Assembly (NCBI RefSeq): GCF_009601765.2
Contig: NZ_CP045700.1
Coordinates: 744,001-808,000, forward strand
Direction of reading: 5' to 3'
Length of the DNA stretch: 64,000 nt
Source of the DNA: Vibrio algicola
GTDB lineage: Bacteria; Pseudomonadota; Gammaproteobacteria; Enterobacterales; Vibrionaceae
Of the stretch, positions 41,077 to 49,468 are shown one piece after another. The notes beneath the pieces were generated by a model. The model was given only the letters and a program-made list of their open reading frames with translations. It ran no database searches and was not told where the DNA came from. Position 1 is the stretch's first letter, and the number at the start of each line of letters is the position of its first letter. Made by a program: the position numbers and the translations under genes.

Positions 41077-42564
41077 ATGAGCCAACTGTTGCATATTCAC
41101 CCCAAAGATACTGTCGCGGTAGCATTAACCGATCTAGAGCAGAACGTTGAAATGAACGTAAATGGTCTAACATTCAAGACTCAAGAAACCGTCACTCAGG
41201 GCCATAAAGTTGCCCTTAAGAATATAAAAACGGGCGATCATATATTCAAATATGGTGCACCTATTGGACATGCTCTAAATGATATAAAACAAGGCATGGT
41301 TGTAAACCAACATAATATTAAAACAAATCTTAATAAGATCACCGAATACTCCTATCAAGCCAAGCATCAAACGGTATCTAGCCCACTCTCCAACAGAGCA
41401 ATCAATATATTTCGTCGCGCTAATGGCCAAATCGGGATTCGAAATGAATTATGGATCATTCCGACTGTCGGCTGCGTGAATGCGATTGGCTCTATGATGA
41501 AAAAACAGTTTTTACAACACAATGACTGTGAAAAAATTGATGGTATCCACGTTTTTAATCATCAATTTGGCTGCTCACAATTAGGTGATGATCATAACAA
41601 TACGCGCTTATTACTCCAAAATTTAGCATTACACCCCAATGCAGGTGGCGTATTGGTTTTAGGCTTAGGGTGCGAAAATAATCAAATAAAAGCATTCAAA
41701 GAAACCCTAGGTGAATTTGATGAGAATCGAATAAAGTTTATGGTCTGCCAAGAACATGACGATGAAATTGATACTGGTTTATCCATTTTGAATGATCTAT
41801 ACCATCAAATGGAAAATGACCAACGTTCGATTGGGCATATTCATGAGCTTAATTTTGGTTTGGAATGTGGTGGTTCCGATGGATTATCAGGTATTACCGC
41901 TAATCCTTTGCTCGGACAATTTTCAGATTATGTAATTAGCCACGGTGGCACGAGTGTTTTAACTGAAGTTCCCGAAATGTTTGGTGCAGAGCATCTTTTG
42001 ATGCAACGTTGTCAAAATCAGCTCATATTTGATAAGACCGTCGAAATGATTAACGCGTTTAAACAATACTTTATTGACCATGATCAGCCAATTTATGAGA
42101 ACCCGTCTCCGGGCAATAAAGCGGGAGGGATCAGCACTCTAGAAGAAAAATCCTTAGGTTGTACTCAGAAATCCGGCCAAAGCGCGGTTATTGAGGTATT
42201 GCACTATGGCGAGCGTATTCACAAGCGCGGTTTACACCTATTAAGCGCACCGGGTAACGATGCTATTGCGACATCTGCCCTTACTATTTCACATTGCCAT
42301 ATGGTTCTATTTTCTACTGGGCGAGGCACCCCTTACGGCGGTCCAGTCCCCACACTAAAAATTGCGACAAATTCAAGTTTAGCAAAGCGAAAACCTCATT
42401 GGATCGATTTCAATGCTGGTCAATTAGTAGAAAATAAGCCAATGGATATCCTTCTTAACGAGTTTATCGACCTAGTGGTTTCGGTTGTGAATGGGAAGCA
42501 AGCTAGAAATGAAATTAATGATTTTAAGGAAATTGCAGTCTTTAAAACAGGCGTGACTCTTTAA
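41077..42564 (+). CDS. uxaA: Altronate dehydratase
   Basis: 495 residues from the ATG at 41077, chosen for the strong AGGAGG 6 bp upstream; the frame is open a further 27 codons. The N-terminal SAF-like domain (~1-95, ...VALKNIKTGDHIFKYGAPIG) is followed by the dehydratase domain with IIPTVGCVNAIG, HQFGCSQLGDDH, GLECGGSDGLSG and the cysteine-rich iron site. It converts D-altronate to KDG. UxaB, which would supply altronate, is not in the window. Confidence 0.92.
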   Translation: MSQLLHIHPKDTVAVALTDLEQNVEMNVNGLTFKTQETVTQGHKVALKNIKTGDHIFKYGAPIGHALNDIKQGMVVNQHNIKTNLNKITEYSYQAKHQTVSSPLSNRAINIFRRANGQIGIRNELWIIPTVGCVNAIGSMMKKQFLQHNDCEKIDGIHVFNHQFGCSQLGDDHNNTRLLLQNLALHPNAGGVLVLGLGCENNQIKAFKETLGEFDENRIKFMVCQEHDDEIDTGLSILNDLYHQMENDQRSIGHIHELNFGLECGGSDGLSGITANPLLGQFSDYVISHGGTSVLTEVPEMFGAEHLLMQRCQNQLIFDKTVEMINAFKQYFIDHDQPIYENPSPGNKAGGISTLEEKSLGCTQKSGQSAVIEVLHYGERIHKRGLHLLSAPGNDAIATSALTISHCHMVLFSTGRGTPYGGPVPTLKIATNSSLAKRKPHWIDFNAGQLVENKPMDILLNEFIDLVVSVVNGKQARNEINDFKEIAVFKTGVTL

Positions 42565-42613
42565 TTTAACCCAAGCGACTTTAATTTAACTCAAAGTAAC
42601 TTTAATTTCGGCC

Positions 42614-42636
42614 CCCCCAGGAGAAGTCACTGGGGG
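42614..42636. terminator. Terminator between converging uxaA and gntR
   Basis: CCCCCAG and CTGGGGG form a GC-rich 7-bp stem with a 9-base loop between two converging genes. No clear T-run follows, so its efficiency is uncertain. Just before it lie three imperfect copies of ctTTAATTTaac with a 20-bp period (42556-42610), beginning at the uxaA stop codon. Confidence 0.5.
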
Positions 42637-42653
42637 AGTATCCATATAGTTAA

Positions 42654-43379
42654 TTATAGTAACGTACTTTCAGAATATAGAAATCGGTCATAATCTTCAG
42701 TGCTGGCATCAAACAGCATTTTCTTGGTTTTTTCTATATGCATCCAAGACTGTTGTTTTGCATCTTCAGCATCCCTTTTCATCAACGCTTTTAAAATTGC
42801 ATCGTGATCATGACACCAACTCTTAATTTTTTCTTCATCAATATGTTCGTGTAATTTTTTCCAATACGGATTATTTTCTCGATGATTACATAGCAATTCA
42901 GCGATATGTACCACTGCCGAGTTTTGAGTACAGCGAGCTAATTGAATATGAAATTCTCGGTCCCAATGTGAATCGCGAGAGTTATCATCAACTCTAGCCT
43001 GATCCTGAATTTTCATTAAAGCGACTAAATCTTGCTTAGTCGCTTGAGTCGCGGCAAACTCCGCAATGCTGCTTTCAAATAATTGACGAGCTTGCAGTAA
43101 TTCAAATGGTCCCCAACTTTCCATTGGCGATTCTTCTGCATGAACTTGGGTCAATGGTTTTGAATTCACAACTTTGATGCCAGAGCCTTTGCGAACCTCA
43201 ACATAGCCTTCAACCTCAAGCATGATCATCGCTTCACGTACCACAGTGCGACTCACTTCCATTTGTTCAGAAATGACCCTTTCTGCGGGCAACATTGAAC
43301 CCACTTGATAGCGGTTGTTTTTAATATCATTTTTAAACTGTGCCGCAATTTTTTGATAGAGCTTAGTATTCGTTTCCAT
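42654..43379 (-). CDS. GntR/FadR-family regulator, UxuR/ExuR-like
   Basis: 241 residues from the ATG at 43379 (AAGG upstream). The N-terminal winged helix reads NNRYQVGSMLPAERVISEQMEVSRTVVREAMIMLEVEGYVEVRKGSG. The C-terminal FCD ligand domain contains ARQLFESSIAEFAA and HWDREFHIQLARCT, with Asp and His residues for metal. A TTGGTATAACA site (43398-43408, minus strand) lies between a TATAAT-like box and the start, suggesting autoregulation. Probable ligand: fructuronate, tagaturonate or a related uronate. Confidence 0.87.
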   Translation of the reverse strand: METNTKLYQKIAAQFKNDIKNNRYQVGSMLPAERVISEQMEVSRTVVREAMIMLEVEGYVEVRKGSGIKVVNSKPLTQVHAEESPMESWGPFELLQARQLFESSIAEFAATQATKQDLVALMKIQDQARVDDNSRDSHWDREFHIQLARCTQNSAVVHIAELLCNHRENNPYWKKLHEHIDEEKIKSWCHDHDAILKALMKRDAEDAKQQSWMHIEKTKKMLFDASTEDYDRFLYSESTLL

Positions 43380-43735
43380 AATCGATAACCTTACATTTGT
43401 TATACCAATAATTATATCACAGTTCACTGTAAGAATATAAATTTGATGGCTATTTCCTCAGTATTTTACAATCGATTTTATCTGTACCTAAAAATAGCAA
43501 TCAAAACGCGTTTGCAATCATATAAACACCTAAAAACAATAAGGTTTATCTAAGAGGGCCTTCTCATTTCATTAGGTTTTCACCATCCAAAAACACAAAT
43601 AACCAAACAAAAAAACGTTACGCTCATCATAATTAAAATATGATTTCATTTAAGGTTAATCCATTTTGGTATATCATATATTTAATCTTTTCTGACCGTC
43701 TAAGCCACTCAAACCCAAATGATGAGAGTATTATT
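43380..43735. promoter_or_regulatory. Divergent region gntR / kduI with two UxuR/ExuR-like sites
   Basis: TTGGTATAACA (minus strand, 43398-43408) lies next to a TATAAT-like box of gntR, and TTGGTATATCA (43666-43676) lies about 60 bp before the kduI start. A 12-bp palindrome ACAGTTCACTGT is at 43421-43432. No gene fits here. The frame upstream of kduI is open but lacks a ribosome site. Confidence 0.6.
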
Positions 43736-44575
43736 ATGATAATTCGTCAAGCATCAAACATGGAAGATGCCAAACAATATGATACCGATAGATTGCGCCA
43801 AGAGTTTTTGATTGAAAGCTTATTTCAATCTGGAACAACCAATGTTATCTACAGTCATATTGATAGAATCGTAGCTGTCGGTGCTTGTCCCACCACAGAG
43901 CCTCTCGCATTAGCGAGTGCCATCGACAATAAAGCATTTGGGACTGATTTTTTCTTACAACGGCGAGAGATCGGCATTGTTAATTTAGGAGGAAAAGCTG
44001 AGGTTACATGCGGTAATGAAACCTACATATTAGACCATTTAGATTGTGTCTATTTAGGGCAAGGTTCTGATAACATTCATTTTCATCCTTCGACTACCGA
44101 AAATAAAGCGCAATTTTATGCTCTTAGCACACCTGCACATCATTCCTATCCTAATAAAATCATAACGAAAGATCAGGCCAATAAAATCTCATTAGGTTCT
44201 GATGAAATGGCAAACCAGCGTCTATTAACTCAGTATATACATCCTGATATTCTTCAAACTTGTCAATTATGTATGGGGATCACTCACCTGTCACCGGGGA
44301 GCGTATGGAACACAATGCCGGCACATACGCATGAGAGAAGAATGGAGATCTATTGCTATTTCAATATTAAACCACAACAAGCGGTCTTTCATATGATGGG
44401 AGAACCGACTCAAACTCGTCATATTATTGTACAAAATAATCAGCTTGTTTTATCTCCAAGTTGGTCCATCCACTCTGGCTGCGGAACTCAAAATTATAGC
44501 TTTGTATGGGGAATGGCAGGCGAAAACCAAACGTTTGATGATATGGATTTCGTCGAAACATCAAATTTACGATAG
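43736..44575 (+). CDS. kduI: 5-keto-4-deoxyuronate isomerase (DKI isomerase)
   Basis: 279 residues from the ATG at 43736, preceded by GAGAG, matching E. coli KduI (278). It starts MIIRQASNMEDAKQYDTDRL. The cupin metal site is in MPAHTHERRMEIYCYF (two His and Glu), with the last His in the WSIHSGCGTQNYSFVWGM region. It converts the unsaturated uronate product of lyases (DKI) to DKII. KduD, the next enzyme, is not present in the window. Confidence 0.94.
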   Translation: MIIRQASNMEDAKQYDTDRLRQEFLIESLFQSGTTNVIYSHIDRIVAVGACPTTEPLALASAIDNKAFGTDFFLQRREIGIVNLGGKAEVTCGNETYILDHLDCVYLGQGSDNIHFHPSTTENKAQFYALSTPAHHSYPNKIITKDQANKISLGSDEMANQRLLTQYIHPDILQTCQLCMGITHLSPGSVWNTMPAHTHERRMEIYCYFNIKPQQAVFHMMGEPTQTRHIIVQNNQLVLSPSWSIHSGCGTQNYSFVWGMAGENQTFDDMDFVETSNLR

Positions 44576-44611
44576 AGTCACCTATATGCTAAGTTAACAT
44601 CGAATACATTA

Positions 44612-44630
44612 AAATTAAAACCACGTTTCA
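44612..44630. promoter_or_regulatory. KdgR-like operator before kdgK
   Basis: AAATTAAAACCACGTTTCA, containing the imperfect palindrome TAAAAC-CAC-GTTTCA, lies 66 bp before kdgK. Near-identical sites lie before the symporter gene (51886-51904) and kdgM2 (54929-54947). The 6-3-6 form fits the KdgR (IclR family) operator TGAAACnnnGTTTCA as I recall it. Confidence 0.65.
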
Positions 44631-44695
44631 TTTTTAATTGACCTGCACTCGGTGATTGTCAATAATAGAGTCAGATTGAATAAGGAGAATTTTTT

Positions 44696-45628
44696 ATGCA
44701 CGCGAATCGTATTGCCATCATTGGTGAATGCATGGTTGAGTTACAAAATACAGGTGATGCGACCTATAAGCAGAGCTTTGGTGGCGACACTTTAAATACC
44801 GCATTGTATCTTTCACGTTTAACCCACTCGCATCAATTGACCACTTCGTATGCTACAGGCTTAGGTAAAGATCCGTTCAGTGTTGCGATGCTAGATTCAT
44901 GGCAGCAAGAAAACATTAATACCGATCTAGTCCATATATCGGACACAAAACTGCCAGGCCTGTATTCAATTTCGACCACACCTGATGGTGAGCGTACGTT
45001 CCAATACTGGCGTAATGATGCCGCGGCGCGTTACTGGTTACTGGAAAGACCGACTGAGACTATTATCGATTCATTAAGTCAAAATCAACTGATTTACTTA
45101 AGTGGCGTTAGCCTTGCCATCTTGCCAACTGAAGCCTTAGATAAACTGTTTACTGTCTTAACCGCGTGTAAATCCAAGGGTTGTAAAATTGCCTTTGATA
45201 ACAACTATCGCCCTGCTTTATGGGAAACAAAAGCGCAAGCACAGCAAGCTTATAACACCATGCTGAAATTAACCGACATTGCCTTTCTCACTTATGATGA
45301 TGAAGAAATGTTGTATGGTGATACTTCTGAACAGCAAGCGATTGATCGCACTCAAGCCTTAGGAGTGAGTGAAATAGTGATCAAACGTGGTTCACAAGCG
45401 TGCTTTGTTATTACCGAAGATCAACGTATTGAAGTCGCGCCAAAGCCAGTCATCGGCATTGTGGATACGACCGCCGCTGGCGATTCTTTTAGCGCTGGTT
45501 ATTTAGCCAAGCGTTTACTCGGTGGCACGATAGAACAATCGGCACAAATGGGACACACATTAGCCGGCACGGTTATTTGCTTTCCGGGCGCAATTATTCC
45601 AAGTGATAAAATGCCAACACTCAACTAA
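44696..45628 (+). CDS. kdgK: 2-keto-3-deoxygluconate kinase
   Basis: 310 residues, PfkB/ribokinase family. The N-terminal substrate part is GECMVELQ... and FGGDTLNTALYLSRL; the C-terminal signature is DTTAAGDSFSAGYLAKRL with the catalytic Asp in AGDSF. It phosphorylates KDG to KDPG, the common step for glucuronate, galacturonate and unsaturated uronates. AAGGAG lies before the ATG. It forms a pair with eda, 36 bp downstream. Confidence 0.95.
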   Translation: MHANRIAIIGECMVELQNTGDATYKQSFGGDTLNTALYLSRLTHSHQLTTSYATGLGKDPFSVAMLDSWQQENINTDLVHISDTKLPGLYSISTTPDGERTFQYWRNDAAARYWLLERPTETIIDSLSQNQLIYLSGVSLAILPTEALDKLFTVLTACKSKGCKIAFDNNYRPALWETKAQAQQAYNTMLKLTDIAFLTYDDEEMLYGDTSEQQAIDRTQALGVSEIVIKRGSQACFVITEDQRIEVAPKPVIGIVDTTAAGDSFSAGYLAKRLLGGTIEQSAQMGHTLAGTVICFPGAIIPSDKMPTLN

Positions 45629-45664
45629 TCAACACTTATTTTAAAATTCCAGCAAGGATCCAAA

Positions 45665-46288
45665 ATGAAAACGTTAAATCAACGCCTTAATGAAATCAAA
45701 GTGGTACCTGTGATTGCAATTCATGACGCAGATAAAGCAGTTAAACTCGCGCAAGTACTGGTTGAAAATGGTCTACCATGCGCAGAAGTCACTTTTCGCA
45801 CGCCAGCTGCTGCCCAAGCGATTAAAAATATGCGCGCCGCCTACCCTGAGATGTTAATTGGCTCAGGTACCGTGTTAACAGCAAAGCAAGTAGATGAATC
45901 AATAGAAGCGGGGGTCGATTTTGTAGTGAGCCCTGGCTTTAACCCAACCACGGTCAAGTATTGCCAGCAACGTGGCGTGCCAATCATTCCCGGCGTCAAC
46001 AATCCAAGCTTGGTTGAGCAAGCTATGGAAATGGGGCTCGATACTTTGAAATTCTTTCCGGCAGAACCTTCTGGCGGCGTGAATATGCTTAAAGCTTTAA
46101 CAGCGGTTTATCCTATTACCTTTATGCCAACTGGTGGCGTAAATCCTAAAAACGTCAATGATTATCTTGCGATCCCAGCGGTTATTGCTTGTGGTGGTAC
46201 TTGGATGATCCCGAACGATTTGATCGATAACGAAAAATGGGATGAATTAGCTAAATTAGTGGCCGAAGTGTCAACAATTTTAAAATAA
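45665..46288 (+). CDS. eda: KDPG/KHG aldolase
   Basis: 207 residues. The Schiff-base lysine is Lys129 in LDTLKFFPAE; the catalytic glutamate is Glu41 in CAEVTFRTPA, with Arg45 for phosphate or carboxylate. It splits KDPG into pyruvate and glyceraldehyde-3-phosphate, the exit of the pathway. It follows kdgK with AAGGA upstream and is closed by a strong terminator. Confidence 0.96.
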   Translation: MKTLNQRLNEIKVVPVIAIHDADKAVKLAQVLVENGLPCAEVTFRTPAAAQAIKNMRAAYPEMLIGSGTVLTAKQVDESIEAGVDFVVSPGFNPTTVKYCQQRGVPIIPGVNNPSLVEQAMEMGLDTLKFFPAEPSGGVNMLKALTAVYPITFMPTGGVNPKNVNDYLAIPAVIACGGTWMIPNDLIDNEKWDELAKLVAEVSTILK

Positions 46289-46679
46289 TGCATCCTTTTG
46301 TGTAAATGCTTAACCTATACCGATCAAAATAATTAGCTGATCAGATAGCTACTACGATTAGTATTAAATGCCATGTTGTTTTGAAATAACCTCAAAACAA
46401 CATGGCATTTTTATGTCCTCTATCCAATTCCGCATTTTTGCTGCACTGATTGCACCTTTCCTTTTTCATCTTTAGTTCAGTAACGATTTTCATTCTTATT
46501 TGGTAATTTAATTCGTTATTGATGTCACATTTCAGTCTTAAAAATAAGAAAAAGAACACTGTTGATATATAATTGAACCATCATTTCAATTATCAAAGAT
46601 GAAGAACATTAATGTATCGCTACATCAAACGCTTTTTAATTAATGACGTAATTACTCTGAAAATAAGAAAGGACGAAAA
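46289..46679. other. Intergenic region eda / lyase gene
   Basis: A strong terminator at 46366-46412 (AATGCCATGTTGTTTTGA pairing with its complement, then T) ends the kdgK-eda unit. The rest is AT-rich leader for the lyase gene at 46680. TGAACCATCATTTCA (46573 onwards) is a poor KdgR-like dyad with two or more mismatches. No gene is seen. Confidence 0.6.
46366..46412 (+). terminator. Terminator after eda
   Basis: AAATGCCATGTTGTTTTGA pairs over about 17 bp with TCAAAACAACATGGCATTT around a 7-base loop and is followed by T residues. It is one of the strongest hairpins in the window. Confidence 0.92.
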
Positions 46680-47864
46680 ATGAAAAAGTCACTACTTGCT
46701 ACCGCTATTTTAGCTTCAACTTGCTTTTTTTCTAACGCACTTTATGCCGCTGATATAAACTTCATCTCTTACGATGGAAACATTCTTGCCAAGAACAAAG
46801 CAGAACTGACCGACAGTAATCCTGCTCTCAAAAAATTAGTCTCACTTGCCAATAAAGCATTAAAAGTTGAGATTGACCCGGTCACCAACAAAACGTTACT
46901 TTCTGCCAGTGGCGATAAACATGATTACTTTAGTTTCGGTCCTTACTGGTGGCCAAACCCAGACACCAAAGATGGTTTACCTTATGTACGTCGTGATGGC
47001 GAATACAACATGGATACCAAAACCGCTGCCACCGATAAAATGCGCATGATCCGTTTTGCTAAAGATGTGCAAAATTTAGGTCTGGCTTACTACTTTACCG
47101 ACAATAAAGCGTACGCAGAAAAAGCAAAACAGCAGCTTGACGCATGGTTTGTTAATCCAAAAACAAGAATGAATCCAAACATGGATCACGCACAAGCGAT
47201 CCCTGGCCGAGTAGATGGGCGAGGCATTGGTATTATTGATAGCCGTCTATTAATTGGAGTGATGGATTCAGTAGAAATGCTGCGCCCGACCATGACAGAT
47301 AAAGAATACAACGCTGTGGTTAAATGGTATGCCGATTTTAGAGATTGGTTAGTAACAAGTCGTAATGGGTTTGAAGAAGACAACTGGCACAACAACCACG
47401 GTTCTTGGTATGACGCGCAAGTGGTGGCATTCTCACTATTTACTCATGATATGGATCTTGCTAAAAAACGTTTAGAGATCACACAAATGCGTCGTATCGG
47501 TGGTCAATTTGATATCGAAGGTAAACAAGGTGCAGAGCTCGAACGCACTAAGCCTTGGCATTATTCCAATTTTAACCTTGAAGCGTATAACCTATTAGGT
47601 CGTTATGGTGAGCTTGCTAAAGTTGATGTTTGGAACTACAACATTGATAAACACTCCCTAGAAAATGGTTACAACTTCATTGCGAAGAATGTGGTTGATA
47701 CTAATATCTGGGAATATAAGGGCTTAAAAGAGCGTGATGTTAATATTGCTTACGAAAATATGTTAAATGCCAAACGTGCTTATAAAGACCCAATCTTTGA
47801 TAAAGCGGTAGAAAAACTAGAGTCGGCAAATAAATCGAACATCGAGAACTTACTTTATAAATAA
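46680..47864 (+). CDS. Secreted polysaccharide lyase, alginate_lyase superfamily (PL38-like)
   Basis: 394 residues with a signal peptide (SNALYA-A, cut near 23-24). The alpha/alpha-barrel lyase motifs are FSFGPYWWPNPDTKDGLPYV (84-103) and NWHNNHGSWYDAQVVAF (235-251). Asn239, His240 and Tyr244 are in the block that carries the catalytic residues of this superfamily. PF05426 enzymes with the YWWPNP motif include PL38 glucuronan/polymannuronate lyases. It is expected to cut a uronic acid polymer in the periplasm or outside. The substrate could be alginate or glucuronan; the glucuronate-type neighbours favour the latter. Confidence 0.85.
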   Translation: MKKSLLATAILASTCFFSNALYAADINFISYDGNILAKNKAELTDSNPALKKLVSLANKALKVEIDPVTNKTLLSASGDKHDYFSFGPYWWPNPDTKDGLPYVRRDGEYNMDTKTAATDKMRMIRFAKDVQNLGLAYYFTDNKAYAEKAKQQLDAWFVNPKTRMNPNMDHAQAIPGRVDGRGIGIIDSRLLIGVMDSVEMLRPTMTDKEYNAVVKWYADFRDWLVTSRNGFEEDNWHNNHGSWYDAQVVAFSLFTHDMDLAKKRLEITQMRRIGGQFDIEGKQGAELERTKPWHYSNFNLEAYNLLGRYGELAKVDVWNYNIDKHSLENGYNFIAKNVVDTNIWEYKGLKERDVNIAYENMLNAKRAYKDPIFDKAVEKLESANKSNIENLLYK

Positions 47865-47906
47865 TATCTTTTTATAAAAGATCTCTTGTTATAAATAGTA
47901 CTACCC

Positions 47907-47929
47907 GAGCCCTCTTCTGTTGAGGGCTC
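47907..47929 (+). terminator. Terminator after the lyase gene
   Basis: GAGCCCTC and GAGGGCTC form an 8-bp stem with a 7-base loop; a T-run follows at 47936-47942. It lies 43 bp after the stop and 18 bp before the second uxaC ribosome site. Confidence 0.8.
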
Positions 47930-47959
47930 AATACCTTTTTTTATCCAATAGGCCTAAGC

Positions 47960-49414
47960 ATGACAAAAGCTTACATCCATAATGACTTTTTACTGCAAAA
48001 TGAAACAGCAAAACATCTGTATCATACTTATGCCAAAAATTTACCGATTATTGATTACCATAACCATCTTGATGCCAAGGAAATTTATGGAAACAGCCAA
48101 TTAAAGACCATTAGCCAGGCGTGGTTAAGTAGTGATCATTACCTATGGAGAGCGATGCGCAGTACTGGTATCGATGAACATTTTATTACCGGCTCAGCCA
48201 GCGAGTTTGAAAAATTCCAACGTTGGTGTGAATGCGTACCTTACCTAATTGGCAATCCACTTTACGCTTGGTCTCACTTAGAGCTCAAACGCTACTTTGA
48301 GATCGACACTCTGATCCAGCCAAAAAACACCAATCTACTGTGGCAACAATGTAATGACCAACTGGCCCACCCTAACTTTCGGATCCGCCAAGTCATTGAA
48401 CGTTCTAATGTTGATATACTTTGCACCACCGACAGTCCATTGAGTGCTCTCAAGTATCATCAAATGCTTGCACAATCAGATTTCAGTAGTCGAGTTTTGC
48501 CGACCTTTCGTAGCGATGATGTGTCTCAAATAGAAAACAATCATAAATTCAAAGAGATTGTGAACCAGCTTTCTTTTGTGTGCCACCAAGCTATTAATAA
48601 TTTTAGTGACTATTTAGCCGCATTATCTCAACGTGTTGAGTTTTTCCATCAACAGGGTTGTCGCTTATCTGATTTAGGTTTAAAGAAAGTGCATTTCACA
48701 CCATCAACACCTCAAGAGCTTGACGTTGCTTTCGCTAGAGTGTTGTCTCTATCATCTCTCACTCAGAAGCAGACTAAGCAATTAGAAAGCGCCATTTTCG
48801 TACACTTAGGCAAGGCATATCATCAACATGGTTGGACAATGCAGTTGCACATTGGCGTACATACTAACGTTAATACACGTCGATTTAAGCAAGTTGGTGC
48901 CGGTACTGGCTTTAGTGTAATGAACGATGACAGTATTGTAGAAAATGTCTGTTTGTTGCTTGATCAGCTAGACCAAAAAAACGCACTGCCACAAACCATT
49001 TTATATAGTCTTAACCCTAAAGATTTCGAGCCACTGGCTTCTATTTTAGGCGCGTTTCAAGACAATGCTCATGATTCAAACGCCACAAACCACTCACCAA
49101 GCACCCCACCCAACGACAGTAGAATGAGTAAAATTCAACTCGGCCCAGCTTGGTGGTTTAACGACCATAAGGATGGCATGGAAAAACAACTCAAGACACT
49201 TGCAAACTTGGGTGCGCTCGGTCGTTTTATTGGAATGTTGACCGATTCTCGCAATGTTTTCTCACTTTCAAGACACGAATATTTTAGGCGAGTGCTCTGT
49301 AATCTCATTGGTGATTGGGTTGAAAAAGGAGAAGTGCCGAATGACGAAACCTTACTCAAAAACACCATTGAAAATATCTGTTATTACAATGCAAAGGCCT
49401 ATTTCCGCTTTTAA
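47960..49414 (+). CDS. uxaC: Second, divergent uronate isomerase
   Basis: 484 residues. It shares the UxaC framework with the copy at 39517 (DYHNHL with His34 and His36; SSDHYLWRAMRSTG; LGPAWWFNDHKDGMEKQL; IGMLTDSRNVFSLSRHEYFR). It differs in many positions and carries an insertion of about 15-20 residues (DNAHDSNATNHSPSTPPNDS) before the WWFND block. It lies between two lyase genes, 54 bp from the second, so it may act on a particular uronate released by them. UxaC activity on glucuronate remains the simplest reading. Confidence 0.88.
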   Translation: MTKAYIHNDFLLQNETAKHLYHTYAKNLPIIDYHNHLDAKEIYGNSQLKTISQAWLSSDHYLWRAMRSTGIDEHFITGSASEFEKFQRWCECVPYLIGNPLYAWSHLELKRYFEIDTLIQPKNTNLLWQQCNDQLAHPNFRIRQVIERSNVDILCTTDSPLSALKYHQMLAQSDFSSRVLPTFRSDDVSQIENNHKFKEIVNQLSFVCHQAINNFSDYLAALSQRVEFFHQQGCRLSDLGLKKVHFTPSTPQELDVAFARVLSLSSLTQKQTKQLESAIFVHLGKAYHQHGWTMQLHIGVHTNVNTRRFKQVGAGTGFSVMNDDSIVENVCLLLDQLDQKNALPQTILYSLNPKDFEPLASILGAFQDNAHDSNATNHSPSTPPNDSRMSKIQLGPAWWFNDHKDGMEKQLKTLANLGALGRFIGMLTDSRNVFSLSRHEYFRRVLCNLIGDWVEKGEVPNDETLLKNTIENICYYNAKAYFRF

Positions 49415-49468
49415 AGCGTCCCTTTCCATTAATTAAAAAATCATGAAAACCAAAGAATTAGGTGAATT

